DNA from: Mycolicibacterium sp. CR10
Lineage (GTDB): Bacteria > Actinomycetota > Actinomycetes > Mycobacteriales > Mycobacteriaceae
DNA length: 64,000 bases
Direction of reading: 5' to 3'
Assembly (NCBI RefSeq): GCF_005222675.1
Contig: NZ_STGE01000019.1
Span: forward strand, 186,001-250,000
Shown: positions 44,633 through 53,598 of the stretch, piece by piece
Layout: each line of letters starts with the position of its first letter
Position numbering within the stretch: the stretch's first letter is position 1
The notes under the pieces: model-generated
The model's input: the letters and a program-made list of their open reading frames with translations, nothing else
Told to the model about the DNA's origin: nothing
Databases searched by the model: none
Position numbers and translations under genes: made by a program

Positions 44633-46771
44633 ATGACCGCCACCCTGGATGTTCCCGAGCAGAACCCAGATCTGGTACTCGATCAGAGCGCCGACGACTA
44701 CTGGAATCACTACCAGCTGACCTTCGCGCTCTACAGCGTCAGCGACCGCGCCATCCCGTCTGCCTTCGACGGCCTCAAGCCGGGCCAGCGCCGCTTGCTG
44801 TACCAGATGCACGAGTCCAGGCTGCTGCCCGGGAACAAGCCGCAGAAGTCCTCCAAGGTGTGTTCAGCCGTCACCGGCAACCTGCACCCGCACGGCGGTG
44901 CGTCGATGTACGGGGCCGCGGCGCTGATGGCCGCCGAGTTCCAGCGCGTGAAAGTCATTGACGGACAAGGTGCCTTTCCGCGCATCCAGGGTGACATTCC
45001 CGCCGCCGACCGCTACACCGAGATGCGGCTGTCGGCGCCGGGCGCGGCGCTGACCGCCGAACTCGACGACCACGCGGTTCCGATGGTGCAGACGTTCGAC
45101 GGGGAGTGGACCGAGCCGACGATCCTGCCCGCCCAGTGGCCGGTGCTGCTGTGCAACGGCGCCGTGGGCATCGCCGAGGGCTGGGCCACCAAGGTGCCCG
45201 CACACAATCCCCGCGAGATCATGGCCGCCTGCCGGGCACTGCTGAAGACCCCGAACATGACCGACGACAGGTTGGTGAAACTCATCCCCGGCCCCGACTG
45301 GGGCTGCGGCGCCACCGTGGTCGGCACGGCCGGGCTGCGCGAGTACATCACGACTGGCCGGGGGCTGTTCACCGTGCGCGGCACGGTGTCGGTCGACGGG
45401 AAGAACGTCATCGTCACCGAGCTGCCGCCCGGTGTAGCGAGCAACACTGTGCAGGAACGGATCCGGGCGCTGGTGGAATCCGGCGAGATGTCGGGTGTGG
45501 CCGATATGTCCGATCTGACCGACCGCCGCAACGGGCTGCGCATCGTGGTGACCGCCAAGCGCGGACACAGCGCCGAGACGATCCGCGACCAGCTGCTCGC
45601 CCTGACCCCGCTGGAATCGTCGTTCGCGGCCAGTTTGGTCGCTCTCGACGAGAACCGGGTGCCGCGCTGGTGGTCGGTGCGGGAACTGATCGGCGCCTTC
45701 CTGCACCTGCGCGATTCCGTAGTCCTGCGCCGTAGCGAGTACCGACTGGAGAAGGTCACTGCGCGCCGACATCTGGTGGCGGGCCTGATGACCATTCACT
45801 TGGACATCGACGCCGCGGTGGCGGTGATTCGGGGATCCGATACCGTCGACGATGCCCGACAGGGTCTGCAGGTGCGGTTCAAGATCGACGAAGAGCAGGC
45901 CAACTATGTTCTGGCACTTCAACTTCGGCGGCTAACCAAGCTCGACGTCATCGAGTTGCAGGCCGAGGCCGACAAGCTCGACGCCGAGTTTCTTGAGCTC
46001 ACCGAGCTGGTCTCCAACCCCGACGCGCGCCGGAAGGTGATCGATCAGGAGCTGGTGGAGACCGCGAAGCTGTTCAAAGGGCCCGAGTTCGACCGTCGTA
46101 CCGTGCTGGACTTCGACGCCACCCCCGTGACGTCCAGCGCCGATGAGGACGGACCGCGGGAGCGGAAGGCCAACGCGGCCTGGCGACTTGATGACCGTGG
46201 GGTGTTCTCCGACAGCCACGGTGACCTCCTGACCTCGGGTCTGGGCTGGGCGGTGTGGACCGACGGACGGATCAAGTTCACCACCGGCAGCGGCTTGCCG
46301 TACAAGATCCGCGACATCCCGGTGGCCCCCGACATCACCGGGCTGGTGCGCTCGGGCGTGCTGGCTCCCGGATCCCATCTCGCACTGGTGACGCGGCGCG
46401 GAAAGGTGCTGCGGATCGACCCCACCGCCGTGAACCCGCAGGGCGCGGCCGGCAACGGTGTCGCCGGGGTGAAGCTGGCGGGCGACGGCGACGAGGTCAT
46501 CGCCGCCCTGCCACTGACGTGTGAGAACGGCGAGGCCATTCTGTCGATCTCCGAAAAGGGCTGGAAGGTCACCGAGGTCGCCGACATCCCAGTGAAGGGT
46601 CGCGGTGGCGCAGGCGTTGGCTTCCATCCCTTCGTCAACGGCGAGGCTGCGCTGATGGCGGCGGCGGTCTCGGCGACCGGGTTCGTGCGCGGCACCAGGA
46701 CGGTGCGGGCCGAGAAGCGTGCCAAGGCGTCGATCAAGGGTTCCGGCGCGGACGTGACGCCGGCGGGGTAG
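44633..46771 (+). CDS. topoM: Type II topoisomerase cleavage subunit (GyrA/ParC-like, TopoM type)
   Basis: 712 residues. SDRAIPSAFDGLKPGQRRLLY near the N-terminus is canonical. The catalytic tyrosine is Tyr128 in AADRYTEMRL, where GyrA has AAMRYTE. The long coiled-coil tower follows (about 360-490). A shortened beta-pinwheel C-terminal domain ends in PVKGRGGAGVGFHPF, in which GRGGAG recalls the GyrA-box; whether it wraps DNA is unknown. The gene starts 9 bases after topoN. Its last ~240 bases occur again, degenerate, at 57252-57445. Confidence 0.88.
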   Translation: MTATLDVPEQNPDLVLDQSADDYWNHYQLTFALYSVSDRAIPSAFDGLKPGQRRLLYQMHESRLLPGNKPQKSSKVCSAVTGNLHPHGGASMYGAAALMAAEFQRVKVIDGQGAFPRIQGDIPAADRYTEMRLSAPGAALTAELDDHAVPMVQTFDGEWTEPTILPAQWPVLLCNGAVGIAEGWATKVPAHNPREIMAACRALLKTPNMTDDRLVKLIPGPDWGCGATVVGTAGLREYITTGRGLFTVRGTVSVDGKNVIVTELPPGVASNTVQERIRALVESGEMSGVADMSDLTDRRNGLRIVVTAKRGHSAETIRDQLLALTPLESSFAASLVALDENRVPRWWSVRELIGAFLHLRDSVVLRRSEYRLEKVTARRHLVAGLMTIHLDIDAAVAVIRGSDTVDDARQGLQVRFKIDEEQANYVLALQLRRLTKLDVIELQAEADKLDAEFLELTELVSNPDARRKVIDQELVETAKLFKGPEFDRRTVLDFDATPVTSSADEDGPRERKANAAWRLDDRGVFSDSHGDLLTSGLGWAVWTDGRIKFTTGSGLPYKIRDIPVAPDITGLVRSGVLAPGSHLALVTRRGKVLRIDPTAVNPQGAAGNGVAGVKLAGDGDEVIAALPLTCENGEAILSISEKGWKVTEVADIPVKGRGGAGVGFHPFVNGEAALMAAAVSATGFVRGTRTVRAEKRAKASIKGSGADVTPAG
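46701..46761 (+). repeat. Left copy of a 61-nt perfect direct repeat (topoM 3' end)
   Basis: Identical over 61 bases to 57375-57435. It lies within the last codons of intact topoM. The two copies bracket the deiminase/transporter cassette. Confidence 0.9.
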
Positions 46772-46836
46772 CGGGGACTGCCTCGCGCAGCGGGTGATAT
46801 CACCACGCAACCGTTCGGCATCAGGTGCGCTGCGGC

Positions 46837-47412
46837 CTACCTTGAGGCCCCGAGCTCGGCTGTGATTGCGCCCGCAAGTAAGTGTTGCGCGCGTTCGAGT
46901 GTGATGGATCCGCTGAGCCAGCGTTCGCTGAGACCCTCAACCAGCGCGGTGAGGCGCTCGGCGGCGGCAGCGGGATCGATTGTTGGATCTGCTAATTCGC
47001 CGTCCTGAGCCATTCTGATGGCGTTCTCGAGATCCGACGACCACGCCTCGGTGGCATCGCGGAGTTGCTCGCGGAGCTCGTCGTCGAACACCGCGCTCGC
47101 CCTGAGTTCGCCCCACGCGATGCTGTTCTCGCGGACCGTAGGGGTGCCCTGGATCTCCAGAAGTAACATCTGCTCAATCTGTGCCCGCGGATTCGGCGAT
47201 GCCGAGGCTTGCTCGGTGTAGCGGGCCGCGCGATCGTTGATGTATTCGAGCGCGCGCCGGATCAGCCCGGCACGGCTTCCGAAGTGGTAGTAGATCAAAG
47301 CGGTCGAGATACCCGCTTCGGCGGCGATTTTCTCGATCCGCAGCCCGCGCACTCCGCTTTGAGCGACCACCCGGATGGTGGCCGCCAGGATCATGGTCTG
47401 ACGATCGGACAC
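46837..47412 (-). CDS. TetR-family repressor of the deiminase cassette
   Basis: 191 residues. HTH GLRIEKIAAEAGISTALIYYHFGSRAGLIRRAL is a standard TetR domain, and the helical C-terminal domain has SIAWGELRASAVFD and ends LAGAITAELG. GTG start. It lies 67 bases before the lipoprotein deiminase stop, on the same strand, so it may be co-transcribed with it. The shared AT-rich palindromic motifs before both deiminase genes are the likely operators. Ligand unknown; a polyamine or guanidino compound would fit. Confidence 0.85.
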   Translation of the reverse strand: MSDRQTMILAATIRVVAQSGVRGLRIEKIAAEAGISTALIYYHFGSRAGLIRRALEYINDRAARYTEQASASPNPRAQIEQMLLLEIQGTPTVRENSIAWGELRASAVFDDELREQLRDATEAWSSDLENAIRMAQDGELADPTIDPAAAAERLTALVEGLSERWLSGSITLERAQHLLAGAITAELGASR

Positions 47413-47479
47413 TCGACCTCGCTTTCAGTGAAGGACCGCGGTCCCCCGACGGCTGACAGCATCCATCTCCATCATTGCT

Positions 47480-48598
47480 TCAGTCATCGGGTTCTTGTTG
47501 GGTGGTGCAGTGAATGCCACCGCCACCGGCAGCGATCGCATCGATGTTTATCTGCACGACGCGGCGATCAGGGAAGAGACGTTCCAGTTGCTGTTTGGCG
47601 GCCTGATCGGTTTCGGGGTCGCCGAATTCGGGGGCGATCACGGCACCGTTGCAGACATAGAAGTTGATGTAGCCGGCGGCGAAGTCATCCGATTCGAACT
47701 CCGCTCGGACCCCGCCGGGCGCTTCGAGGACGGCGACCTCGAGCGAGCGGCCCCTGGCGTCTGTCGCCGACTTGAGGATGTCGAGATGGCGCACGGTCAC
47801 GTCGTGATCGTAGGACTGCGGATCCGGGTCGAATCCGGCAACAACCACGCCCGGGCGAGCGAACCGAGCATAGAAGTCGGTGTGGCCGTCGGTGATGTCC
47901 TTGCCAGCGATACCCGGCAACCAGATGATTTTTTCGAGTCCCAGCAATGGCGACAGCTCTTCCTCGACGTCAGCTTTCGACCATCCCGGGTTGCGGTTGT
48001 CGTTGAGCACGCAGCTTTCGGTGATGAGAGCGGTTCCCTCACCGTCCACCTCGATGCCGCCGCCTTCGATGACCAGCTCGGTGCGCAGGGACTCGACGCC
48101 GGCGAGGGCGGTGACGATGTCCGCGACCCCCGCGTCGCGATCGAAGTCCTGCCTCTCACCCCAGCCATTGAAGTTGAAGTTGACACCGGCCTTGGTGCCG
48201 TCTCCTTTGACGAACACGGGCCCGGTATCACGCATCCAGAGGTCATCCAGCGGCGATTCGATGAGGTCGACGGATGGCCCGACGAGCCCACGAGCCAAGT
48301 CGAGGTCTTCTGAGCGGACCAGCATCGCCACCGGCTCGAACTGCGCGATGGCCTGTGCGATCGCGGCCAGATTGCGGCGGACCTCGGGTAGCAGCTCTGC
48401 CCCCCAGATGGCCTCGCTGGCACCGAATGCCATCCAGGTCCGTTTGTGCGGGTCGCCCTCGTCAGGCATCCGCCATCTGCGTGGTTGGGTGTTGCCGCTG
48501 CTCTCACCACGCTGGACCGAGGTCGCGGTGCAACCCGTCGACATCAATGTGCCGACCACGGCCACGCTGAATTGAAGAAACCTTCGCCGGACCATCAT
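47480..48598 (-). CDS. Exported agmatine-deiminase/PAD-family lipoprotein with Tat signal
   Basis: 372 residues. The N-terminus MMVRRRFLQFSVAVVGTLMSTGC combines a twin-arginine motif (RRRFLQ) and a lipobox (Cys at about 23), so the folded enzyme should be exported and lipid-anchored. The catalytic domain has DDLWMRDTGPVFV, GGGIEVDGEGT, ITDGHTDFYARF and the nucleophile in GGGIHCTTQQEP (Cys364). This Pfam family (PAD_porph) includes agmatine deiminase (agmatine to N-carbamoylputrescine) and bacterial peptidylarginine deiminase. Export makes extracellular agmatine or peptide arginine plausible substrates. GAGGAGG precedes ATG 48598. Confidence 0.85.
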   Translation of the reverse strand: MMVRRRFLQFSVAVVGTLMSTGCTATSVQRGESSGNTQPRRWRMPDEGDPHKRTWMAFGASEAIWGAELLPEVRRNLAAIAQAIAQFEPVAMLVRSEDLDLARGLVGPSVDLIESPLDDLWMRDTGPVFVKGDGTKAGVNFNFNGWGERQDFDRDAGVADIVTALAGVESLRTELVIEGGGIEVDGEGTALITESCVLNDNRNPGWSKADVEEELSPLLGLEKIIWLPGIAGKDITDGHTDFYARFARPGVVVAGFDPDPQSYDHDVTVRHLDILKSATDARGRSLEVAVLEAPGGVRAEFESDDFAAGYINFYVCNGAVIAPEFGDPETDQAAKQQLERLFPDRRVVQINIDAIAAGGGGIHCTTQQEPDD

Positions 48599-48706
48599 GT
48601 CGACCTCCTCCGCTGGTTCACCGCGCGATGGCAACCAAACACCTGCCCGCCAGGAGCCTCGAGACGTCCTGAACATCGCGCGGGTGAGCGCAACACTACC
48701 TCAAAC

Positions 48707-48724
48707 TGACTAATTAATTAGGCA
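48707..48724. promoter_or_regulatory. Operator-like motif, copy 1
   Basis: TGACTAATTAATTAGGCA, containing the perfect palindrome CTAATTAATTAG. It lies about 110 bases before the lipoprotein deiminase start. It matches copy 2 (49008-49025) at 16 of 18 bases. The rest of the 443-base gap (48599-49041) holds no recognisable gene. Confidence 0.65.
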
Positions 48725-49007
48725 AAATAGTGGCGCGGCAGTCTGCGCTGCGCGACGCGATCCGTGTCGGTGCGGCTCGAAGCCACGCAGCGGAGACGTG
48801 ACATCTTTCGCGACCCGACATCGCCCAGGCTATCGCCTACCTTGTTATTAGAAGCCCTTTAACAGGGATAACGACCGCCTCATGACGCTCCGCAACGCGG
48901 CGAGGCCGGGGACCTAGGCGCACCGCAGCGCGGAGAGCGCGGAGAGAGCGCACCCGGGCTACTCGGAGGTCCAGTCGGCAACTGGACGCTGACGAAGATC
49001 AATTTCT

Positions 49008-49025
49008 TGACTAATTTATCAGGCA
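49008..49025. promoter_or_regulatory. Operator-like motif, copy 2
   Basis: TGACTAATTTATCAGGCA, ending 16 bases before the cytosolic agmatine deiminase ATG. It overlaps TTGACT, a possible -35, so a bound repressor would block the operon promoter. Confidence 0.65.
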
Positions 49026-49041
49026 GGCCGATGATGCTGAC

Positions 49042-50109
49042 ATGACAGAGACGGAAACCGAAGGCCGACTGGCCACCGATGCGGGCTCGAAGCCATGGCA
49101 GATGCCCGCCGAATGGGCGCCCCACGAGCGGTGCTTGATGGCGTGGCCCACCCGCGAAAGCCTTTGGGGCCCATACTTCGAGGAGGCCAAAGCCGAGTAC
49201 GCCGCGACCGCGAACGCGATCGGCCAGTTCGAGCCGGTCCTGATGATCGCCAATCCCGGCCAGGCCCATGAAGTCCGGGCTGCATGCAGCGACGCGGTGG
49301 ACGTCGTCGAGCTGGCGATCGACGACTCCTGGATCCGGGATTCGGGGCCTTTGGTGGTGCTGGACCGCTCGGGTCGACGCTCGGCCGTAGATTTCGGGTT
49401 CAACTCCTGGGGTGAGCGGTTCCTGCCCTACGACCAGGACGCCACGATCAGCCGGCGCGTTCTGGCGGTCCTCGGGATCGAGCGCATCCCGTCGGACATG
49501 ACGCTGGAGGGCGGCTCGATCACCGTCGACGGCGAAGGCACTCTGATCACCACCGAGCAGTGCCTGCTGCACCCGAACCGTAACCCGGCCATGTCGCGGG
49601 ACGACATCGAGAGCGAACTCCGTCGGCGTCTGGGTGTGTCGAAGGTGATCTGGCTGCCCTACGGCCACTTCGACGACGCCCACACCGACGGTCACGTCGA
49701 CGGCGTCTGCACCTATGTGCGGGCCGGCGTGGTGGTCGCCCAAACTTGCGACGATCCTGAATTGCCGGACTACGAGCGGATGGCAGCGAACATGAAGGTG
49801 CTGCGGGAGTCGACCGACGCCGCGGGACGGCCCCTCGAAATCCTCGAGCTGCCAGAATTCCCCGTCACCACGCTGCCCGACGGGACGGCAACGATGGTGG
49901 CCTACGCCAACTTCTACCTCGCCAACGGCGCTGTGATCGTTCCGATCGGTGCACACGAACTCGACGAACCCGCGCTGGCGACCCTGCAGCAGGCATTCCC
50001 GGATCGAGCGGTGGTCGGGGTACCCGGCAACATCGTGGCCTACGGTGGCGGCGGCGTGCACTGCATCACCCAGCAGATCCCACTCCCGAGCTCGGCTGCG
50101 GCAGAGTAG
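49042..50109 (+). CDS. aguA: Agmatine deiminase, cytosolic
   Basis: 355 residues without a signal peptide. Motifs: MPAEWAPHERCLMAWPTR (substrate-binding start), DDSWIRDSGPLVV, LEGGSITVDGEGT, DDAHTDGHVDGVCTYV and the nucleophile in GGGGVHCITQQIP (Cys341). It hydrolyses agmatine to N-carbamoylputrescine and ammonia. The VDGVC/AHTDGH set is closer to classical AguA than in its exported relative. It opens the operon: the ABC transporter follows after 9 bases. No nitrilase-type AguB gene is present; the amidase at the operon end could take that role. Confidence 0.88.
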   Translation: MTETETEGRLATDAGSKPWQMPAEWAPHERCLMAWPTRESLWGPYFEEAKAEYAATANAIGQFEPVLMIANPGQAHEVRAACSDAVDVVELAIDDSWIRDSGPLVVLDRSGRRSAVDFGFNSWGERFLPYDQDATISRRVLAVLGIERIPSDMTLEGGSITVDGEGTLITTEQCLLHPNRNPAMSRDDIESELRRRLGVSKVIWLPYGHFDDAHTDGHVDGVCTYVRAGVVVAQTCDDPELPDYERMAANMKVLRESTDAAGRPLEILELPEFPVTTLPDGTATMVAYANFYLANGAVIVPIGAHELDEPALATLQQAFPDRAVVGVPGNIVAYGGGGVHCITQQIPLPSSAAAE

Positions 50110-50118
50110 GGGCCGACG

Positions 50119-51762
50119 ATGACCGTCACGAAAGTTCGACTGTTACTGGCGATTACGAGTGTCGCGGTGCTTATCGCGGGCTGCGGCGGCCGGGCTGCCC
50201 CCGACTCGGTGCTCGGCAGCGACAACACAGCATTCCTCAACCTCCCCGCGACGACGGAACCCGCTGACGGTACGGTCGACACCGCTACGTGGGCGCTGTA
50301 CCGCGCTCCCACCACGCTCGACCCGGCCACCGCGTTCGACTACCCGGAGAACACGGTGATTTCCACCATGTGCGAGTCGCTGTTGCGCCAGCAATCCGAC
50401 GGCACCATCGTGCCGGGGCTGGCGAGCGAGTATCACTTCAGCTCGCCCACCACGCTCGTATTCAAACTCCGCCCGGGTGTGCGCTTCTGGGACGGTCGGC
50501 CCCTCACGTCTGCCGACGTCGTGTTCAGCCTGAAACGCAACATGGACCCGCAACTGGGTGGCTTCTACGGGCCCGTTCTGAACCGGATCACCGCGATCAC
50601 CGCCGACGATCCCATGACCGTCACCCTCACCCTCAGCAGCCCCGACTACTGGCTGCCCGGCGAACTGTCGTCGATGGCGGGTGTCGTCATCGAAGAAGAC
50701 TATGTCCGCAGTCGCGGCCAGACGTACGGCACGCCCGACGGTGGTGCCATGTGCACGGGTCCGTACCGGCTTACCCAGTGGACGGCCGGCCAGACGTTGA
50801 AGGTGACGGCCAATCCCGACTACTGGGACGCGACCCTGAAGCCAATGGCCCACGAGATCAACTTCCGCGGTGTGTCGGACGTCGCCGGGTTGACCACAGG
50901 TTTGGCGGCAGGCGACATCAGTGGCACCTGGACCACTGACACGTCGAGTTTGGCTCAGCTGCAGCAGTCGGACACCGTCACGGTCCACCTGGGGCCGTCG
51001 TTCGAGACGGAATTTTTCATCCCGGCCAACCTCACCGGCGTGCTCGGGGATGCCCGGGTGCGGCAGGCATTGTCACTCGCATTCGACCGGAACAGTTTCA
51101 GCGCAGCGGTTTACGGTGGAAACACCGTCAGCCCTCGCATGTCCACCAATCCCGGGACGTGGGGTTACGCCCGCGACACATTCCGCGCGGCGTGGGATGC
51201 CGCGCCGGCACCGCAACGAGATCTCGACGCAGCCAAACAGCTCATCGCAGAGGCCGACGCGACCGGTAAGCCTCTGGTCATCGGCACATCCACCGGGCTG
51301 GCTACCGTCAACACCGCGGCCAACGCGTGGGCGGAGGCGGCCAATGCGATCGGGCTCGACGCCAGCCTGCATAACGTGTCCCCCGAGAACTACATCAACT
51401 TCTTCACCGACCCGCAGGCTCGCGCCGACGTCGATGCGTTCAGCACCACGACCTACGGCGACTACGCCGATCCGGCCGCGCTGATCGCCACGTATGTGGA
51501 ACCCGATGGCGTGCAGAACTACTCGGGCTACCACAACGCGGACCTCTCGGCGGCATTGGACAGGGCGCGCACCGAGCCGGATCCGGTTCGCCGGGCCCAG
51601 GCGACGATCGCAGCCGACAAGCTGGTTATGGCTGAGCTGCCCTGGATCCCGATGGTTCACCCGGCCTCGTTCCTGGTGCTCAACAAGAAGCTGACGGGCC
51701 CCCCGTCATCGTTCGCATACATGCAGGCACCGTGGCTGGCCCGCCTCGGAAGGGCGGATTGA
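50119..51762 (+). CDS. ABC importer substrate-binding lipoprotein, peptide/nickel family 5
   Basis: 547 residues with lipobox VLIAGC (Cys22). The SBP_bac_5 pattern is clear: TLDPATAFDYPENTVI, then LVFKLRPGVRFWDGRPLTSADVVFSL and later DARVRQALSLAFDR. Family members bind oligopeptides, nickel, or opine and guanidino compounds. It is fused by operon structure to two permeases and two ATPases. Specificity cannot be read from sequence. The deiminases suggest an arginine-, agmatine- or citrulline-related ligand. Confidence 0.9.
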   Translation: MTVTKVRLLLAITSVAVLIAGCGGRAAPDSVLGSDNTAFLNLPATTEPADGTVDTATWALYRAPTTLDPATAFDYPENTVISTMCESLLRQQSDGTIVPGLASEYHFSSPTTLVFKLRPGVRFWDGRPLTSADVVFSLKRNMDPQLGGFYGPVLNRITAITADDPMTVTLTLSSPDYWLPGELSSMAGVVIEEDYVRSRGQTYGTPDGGAMCTGPYRLTQWTAGQTLKVTANPDYWDATLKPMAHEINFRGVSDVAGLTTGLAAGDISGTWTTDTSSLAQLQQSDTVTVHLGPSFETEFFIPANLTGVLGDARVRQALSLAFDRNSFSAAVYGGNTVSPRMSTNPGTWGYARDTFRAAWDAAPAPQRDLDAAKQLIAEADATGKPLVIGTSTGLATVNTAANAWAEAANAIGLDASLHNVSPENYINFFTDPQARADVDAFSTTTYGDYADPAALIATYVEPDGVQNYSGYHNADLSAALDRARTEPDPVRRAQATIAADKLVMAELPWIPMVHPASFLVLNKKLTGPPSSFAYMQAPWLARLGRAD

Positions 51763-51763
51763 G

Positions 51764-52711
51764 TTGCGGCGGTTCATTCTTCGGCGGGTAGCTCTGCTAC
51801 TCGGCACAGTGTTCGCGGCCAGCATCGCGATCTACGCCGCGATGTACGCGGCACCGGGCGACCCGATCTCGGTGCTGACCGGCGGTCGCCAGGTCGCGCC
51901 AGAGGCGCGAGCAGTCCTGATTGATCGGTACCACCTCGACGACCCCCTCCCGGAGCGCTATTGGCGTTGGCTGACCGCCGCGTTGCGCGGCGATTTCGGA
52001 TATTCGATCGCCAGCAGAGATGACGTATCCACGCTGATCGCTCAGCGCGCGTGGACGACGATCGAGCTGGTGGGCTATGCATCGCTGATCATCGTGGTGA
52101 TCGGAATCGCGGTCGGTGTAGTCAGCGCACTGAAGCCCGGTTTCGTCGACACCTGTGCACTTCTGGTGACCACGCTGCTCGCCGCGATGCCTTCCTTCGT
52201 TGCCGCGCTGATCCTGATTACCGTGTTCGCGGTGAACCTGCACTGGTTTCCGGCGCTGGGGGAAGGCGAGGGCTTCAGCGGCCAGCTCAGGCACCTCACG
52301 CTGCCGGCCATCGCACTGGCCGCCTCGTCGCTGGCACTCGTCGCACGCATCACGCGGACGTCGGTTCGAGCCGAGTCGAAGCGCGAACACGTCCAGACCG
52401 CGATCAGTCGCGGGTTGCCGTGGTCGGTGGTGCTGCGCCGCCACATCCTGCGTAACGCCGCGATTCCCATCGTCACCGTCACCGGTCTCACCATCGCCGC
52501 ACTGATCGTGTTGGTCTCGATCGTCGAACAGGCATTCAACCTCAACGGCCTGGGTTCGACGTTGGTAAAAGCCGCACAGAACAAAGATTTCGCTGTGGTC
52601 CAAGCCGTCTCGCTGCTCATGGTCGCGGCGTTCGTGGTCATCAATGCCACCGTCGACCTCTGCTATGCATTGCTCGACTCGCGGGTGAGCCTCGGCGCGG
52701 AGGCGGCATGA
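51764..52711 (+). CDS. ABC importer permease (DppB-like)
   Basis: 315 residues, six predicted TM helices and the BPD_transp_1 signature near RAESKREHVQTAISRGLPWSVVLRRHILRNAAIPIV. It has the DppB-type N-terminus RRFILRRVALLLGTVFAASI and the MYAAPGDPISVL segment. TTG start right after the binding-protein stop (one base apart). It overlaps the next gene by 4 bases. Confidence 0.9.
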   Translation: MRRFILRRVALLLGTVFAASIAIYAAMYAAPGDPISVLTGGRQVAPEARAVLIDRYHLDDPLPERYWRWLTAALRGDFGYSIASRDDVSTLIAQRAWTTIELVGYASLIIVVIGIAVGVVSALKPGFVDTCALLVTTLLAAMPSFVAALILITVFAVNLHWFPALGEGEGFSGQLRHLTLPAIALAASSLALVARITRTSVRAESKREHVQTAISRGLPWSVVLRRHILRNAAIPIVTVTGLTIAALIVLVSIVEQAFNLNGLGSTLVKAAQNKDFAVVQAVSLLMVAAFVVINATVDLCYALLDSRVSLGAEAA

Positions 52712-53598
52712 CAGCCGCCGCCACCACACAAGTTTCCAACACTGGCGCAGACCCCAGCGCCAGCCTGGGCCGGGGAATTCCAGGTTTGAGGGCCGTCGGA
52801 TGGCTCGGACACCTCAGCGCAGCGATCATCGCGCTGGCGGTGCTCATCGCAGTGTTCGGTCCTCTTCTCGCGCCGTTCCCGCCCAATCACAGCGATCTCG
52901 TGCAGGCGTTCGTCGGCGGAACTCCGGCTCACCCATTGGGTTTCGACTCCCAAGGCCGCGATCTGCTGTCTCGACTGTTGGTCGGCGCACGTTCCTCGAT
53001 GCTCGGTGCCTTCATCGTCGTGGCGCTCGCGATGACCGCCGGATCGTTTCTCGCGGTCCTGGCGGCGTGGCGACGCGGGTGGGTCGACAGTCTCATCTCT
53101 TCGGCCTCAGACCTGGTGTTCGCGTTCCCCGGACTGCTGCTGGCGGTGCTCGCCGCGGCCGTCTTCGGCCCCAGCCAATGGGCGGCCGCTGTGTCGCTGG
53201 CGCTGGCGTACACCCCATATGTCGCCAGAATCGTCCGAGGGGCCGCTCTGCGGGAACGATCACTGCCCTACATCGAGGCGCTCGAGGTTCAGGGCAGCGC
53301 CGCTTGGGCGATAAGCATCCGACACGTCATCCCGAATGTCTCCCCCATGCTTGTCGCGCAAGGCACCATCCTGTTCGGCTGGGCCGCACTCGATCTGGCC
53401 GCGATTTCCTTCGTCGGGCTCGGTGTGCAACCACCCCAGGCCGACTGGGGCGTCATGGCCGCTGAAGGCCAGACCGGCGTGCTGCAGGGATACCCCGCCG
53501 AATCACTGGCGGCCGGCACGGCACTGGTCATCGTCGTGGTCGCGTTCAACGTCCTCGGCGAACGACTCAACGACCGACAGGCCAAGGAACTCTCATGA
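52708..53598 (+). CDS. ABC importer permease (DppC-like)
   Basis: 296 residues with about six TM helices. The DppC hallmarks are HPLGFDSQGRDLLSRLLVGARSSMLGAF after the first TM and the EAA loop YIEALEVQGSAAWAISIRHVIPNV. The N-terminal ~25 residues are polar and cytosolic. Overlaps both neighbours by 4 bases. Confidence 0.9.
   Translation: MTAAATTQVSNTGADPSASLGRGIPGLRAVGWLGHLSAAIIALAVLIAVFGPLLAPFPPNHSDLVQAFVGGTPAHPLGFDSQGRDLLSRLLVGARSSMLGAFIVVALAMTAGSFLAVLAAWRRGWVDSLISSASDLVFAFPGLLLAVLAAAVFGPSQWAAAVSLALAYTPYVARIVRGAALRERSLPYIEALEVQGSAAWAISIRHVIPNVSPMLVAQGTILFGWAALDLAAISFVGLGVQPPQADWGVMAAEGQTGVLQGYPAESLAAGTALVIVVVAFNVLGERLNDRQAKELS

Noticed and set aside
43718-44812. Minus-strand open frame opposite topoN/topoM
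   Set aside because: Spans two real genes antisense and resembles a shadow frame in composition.
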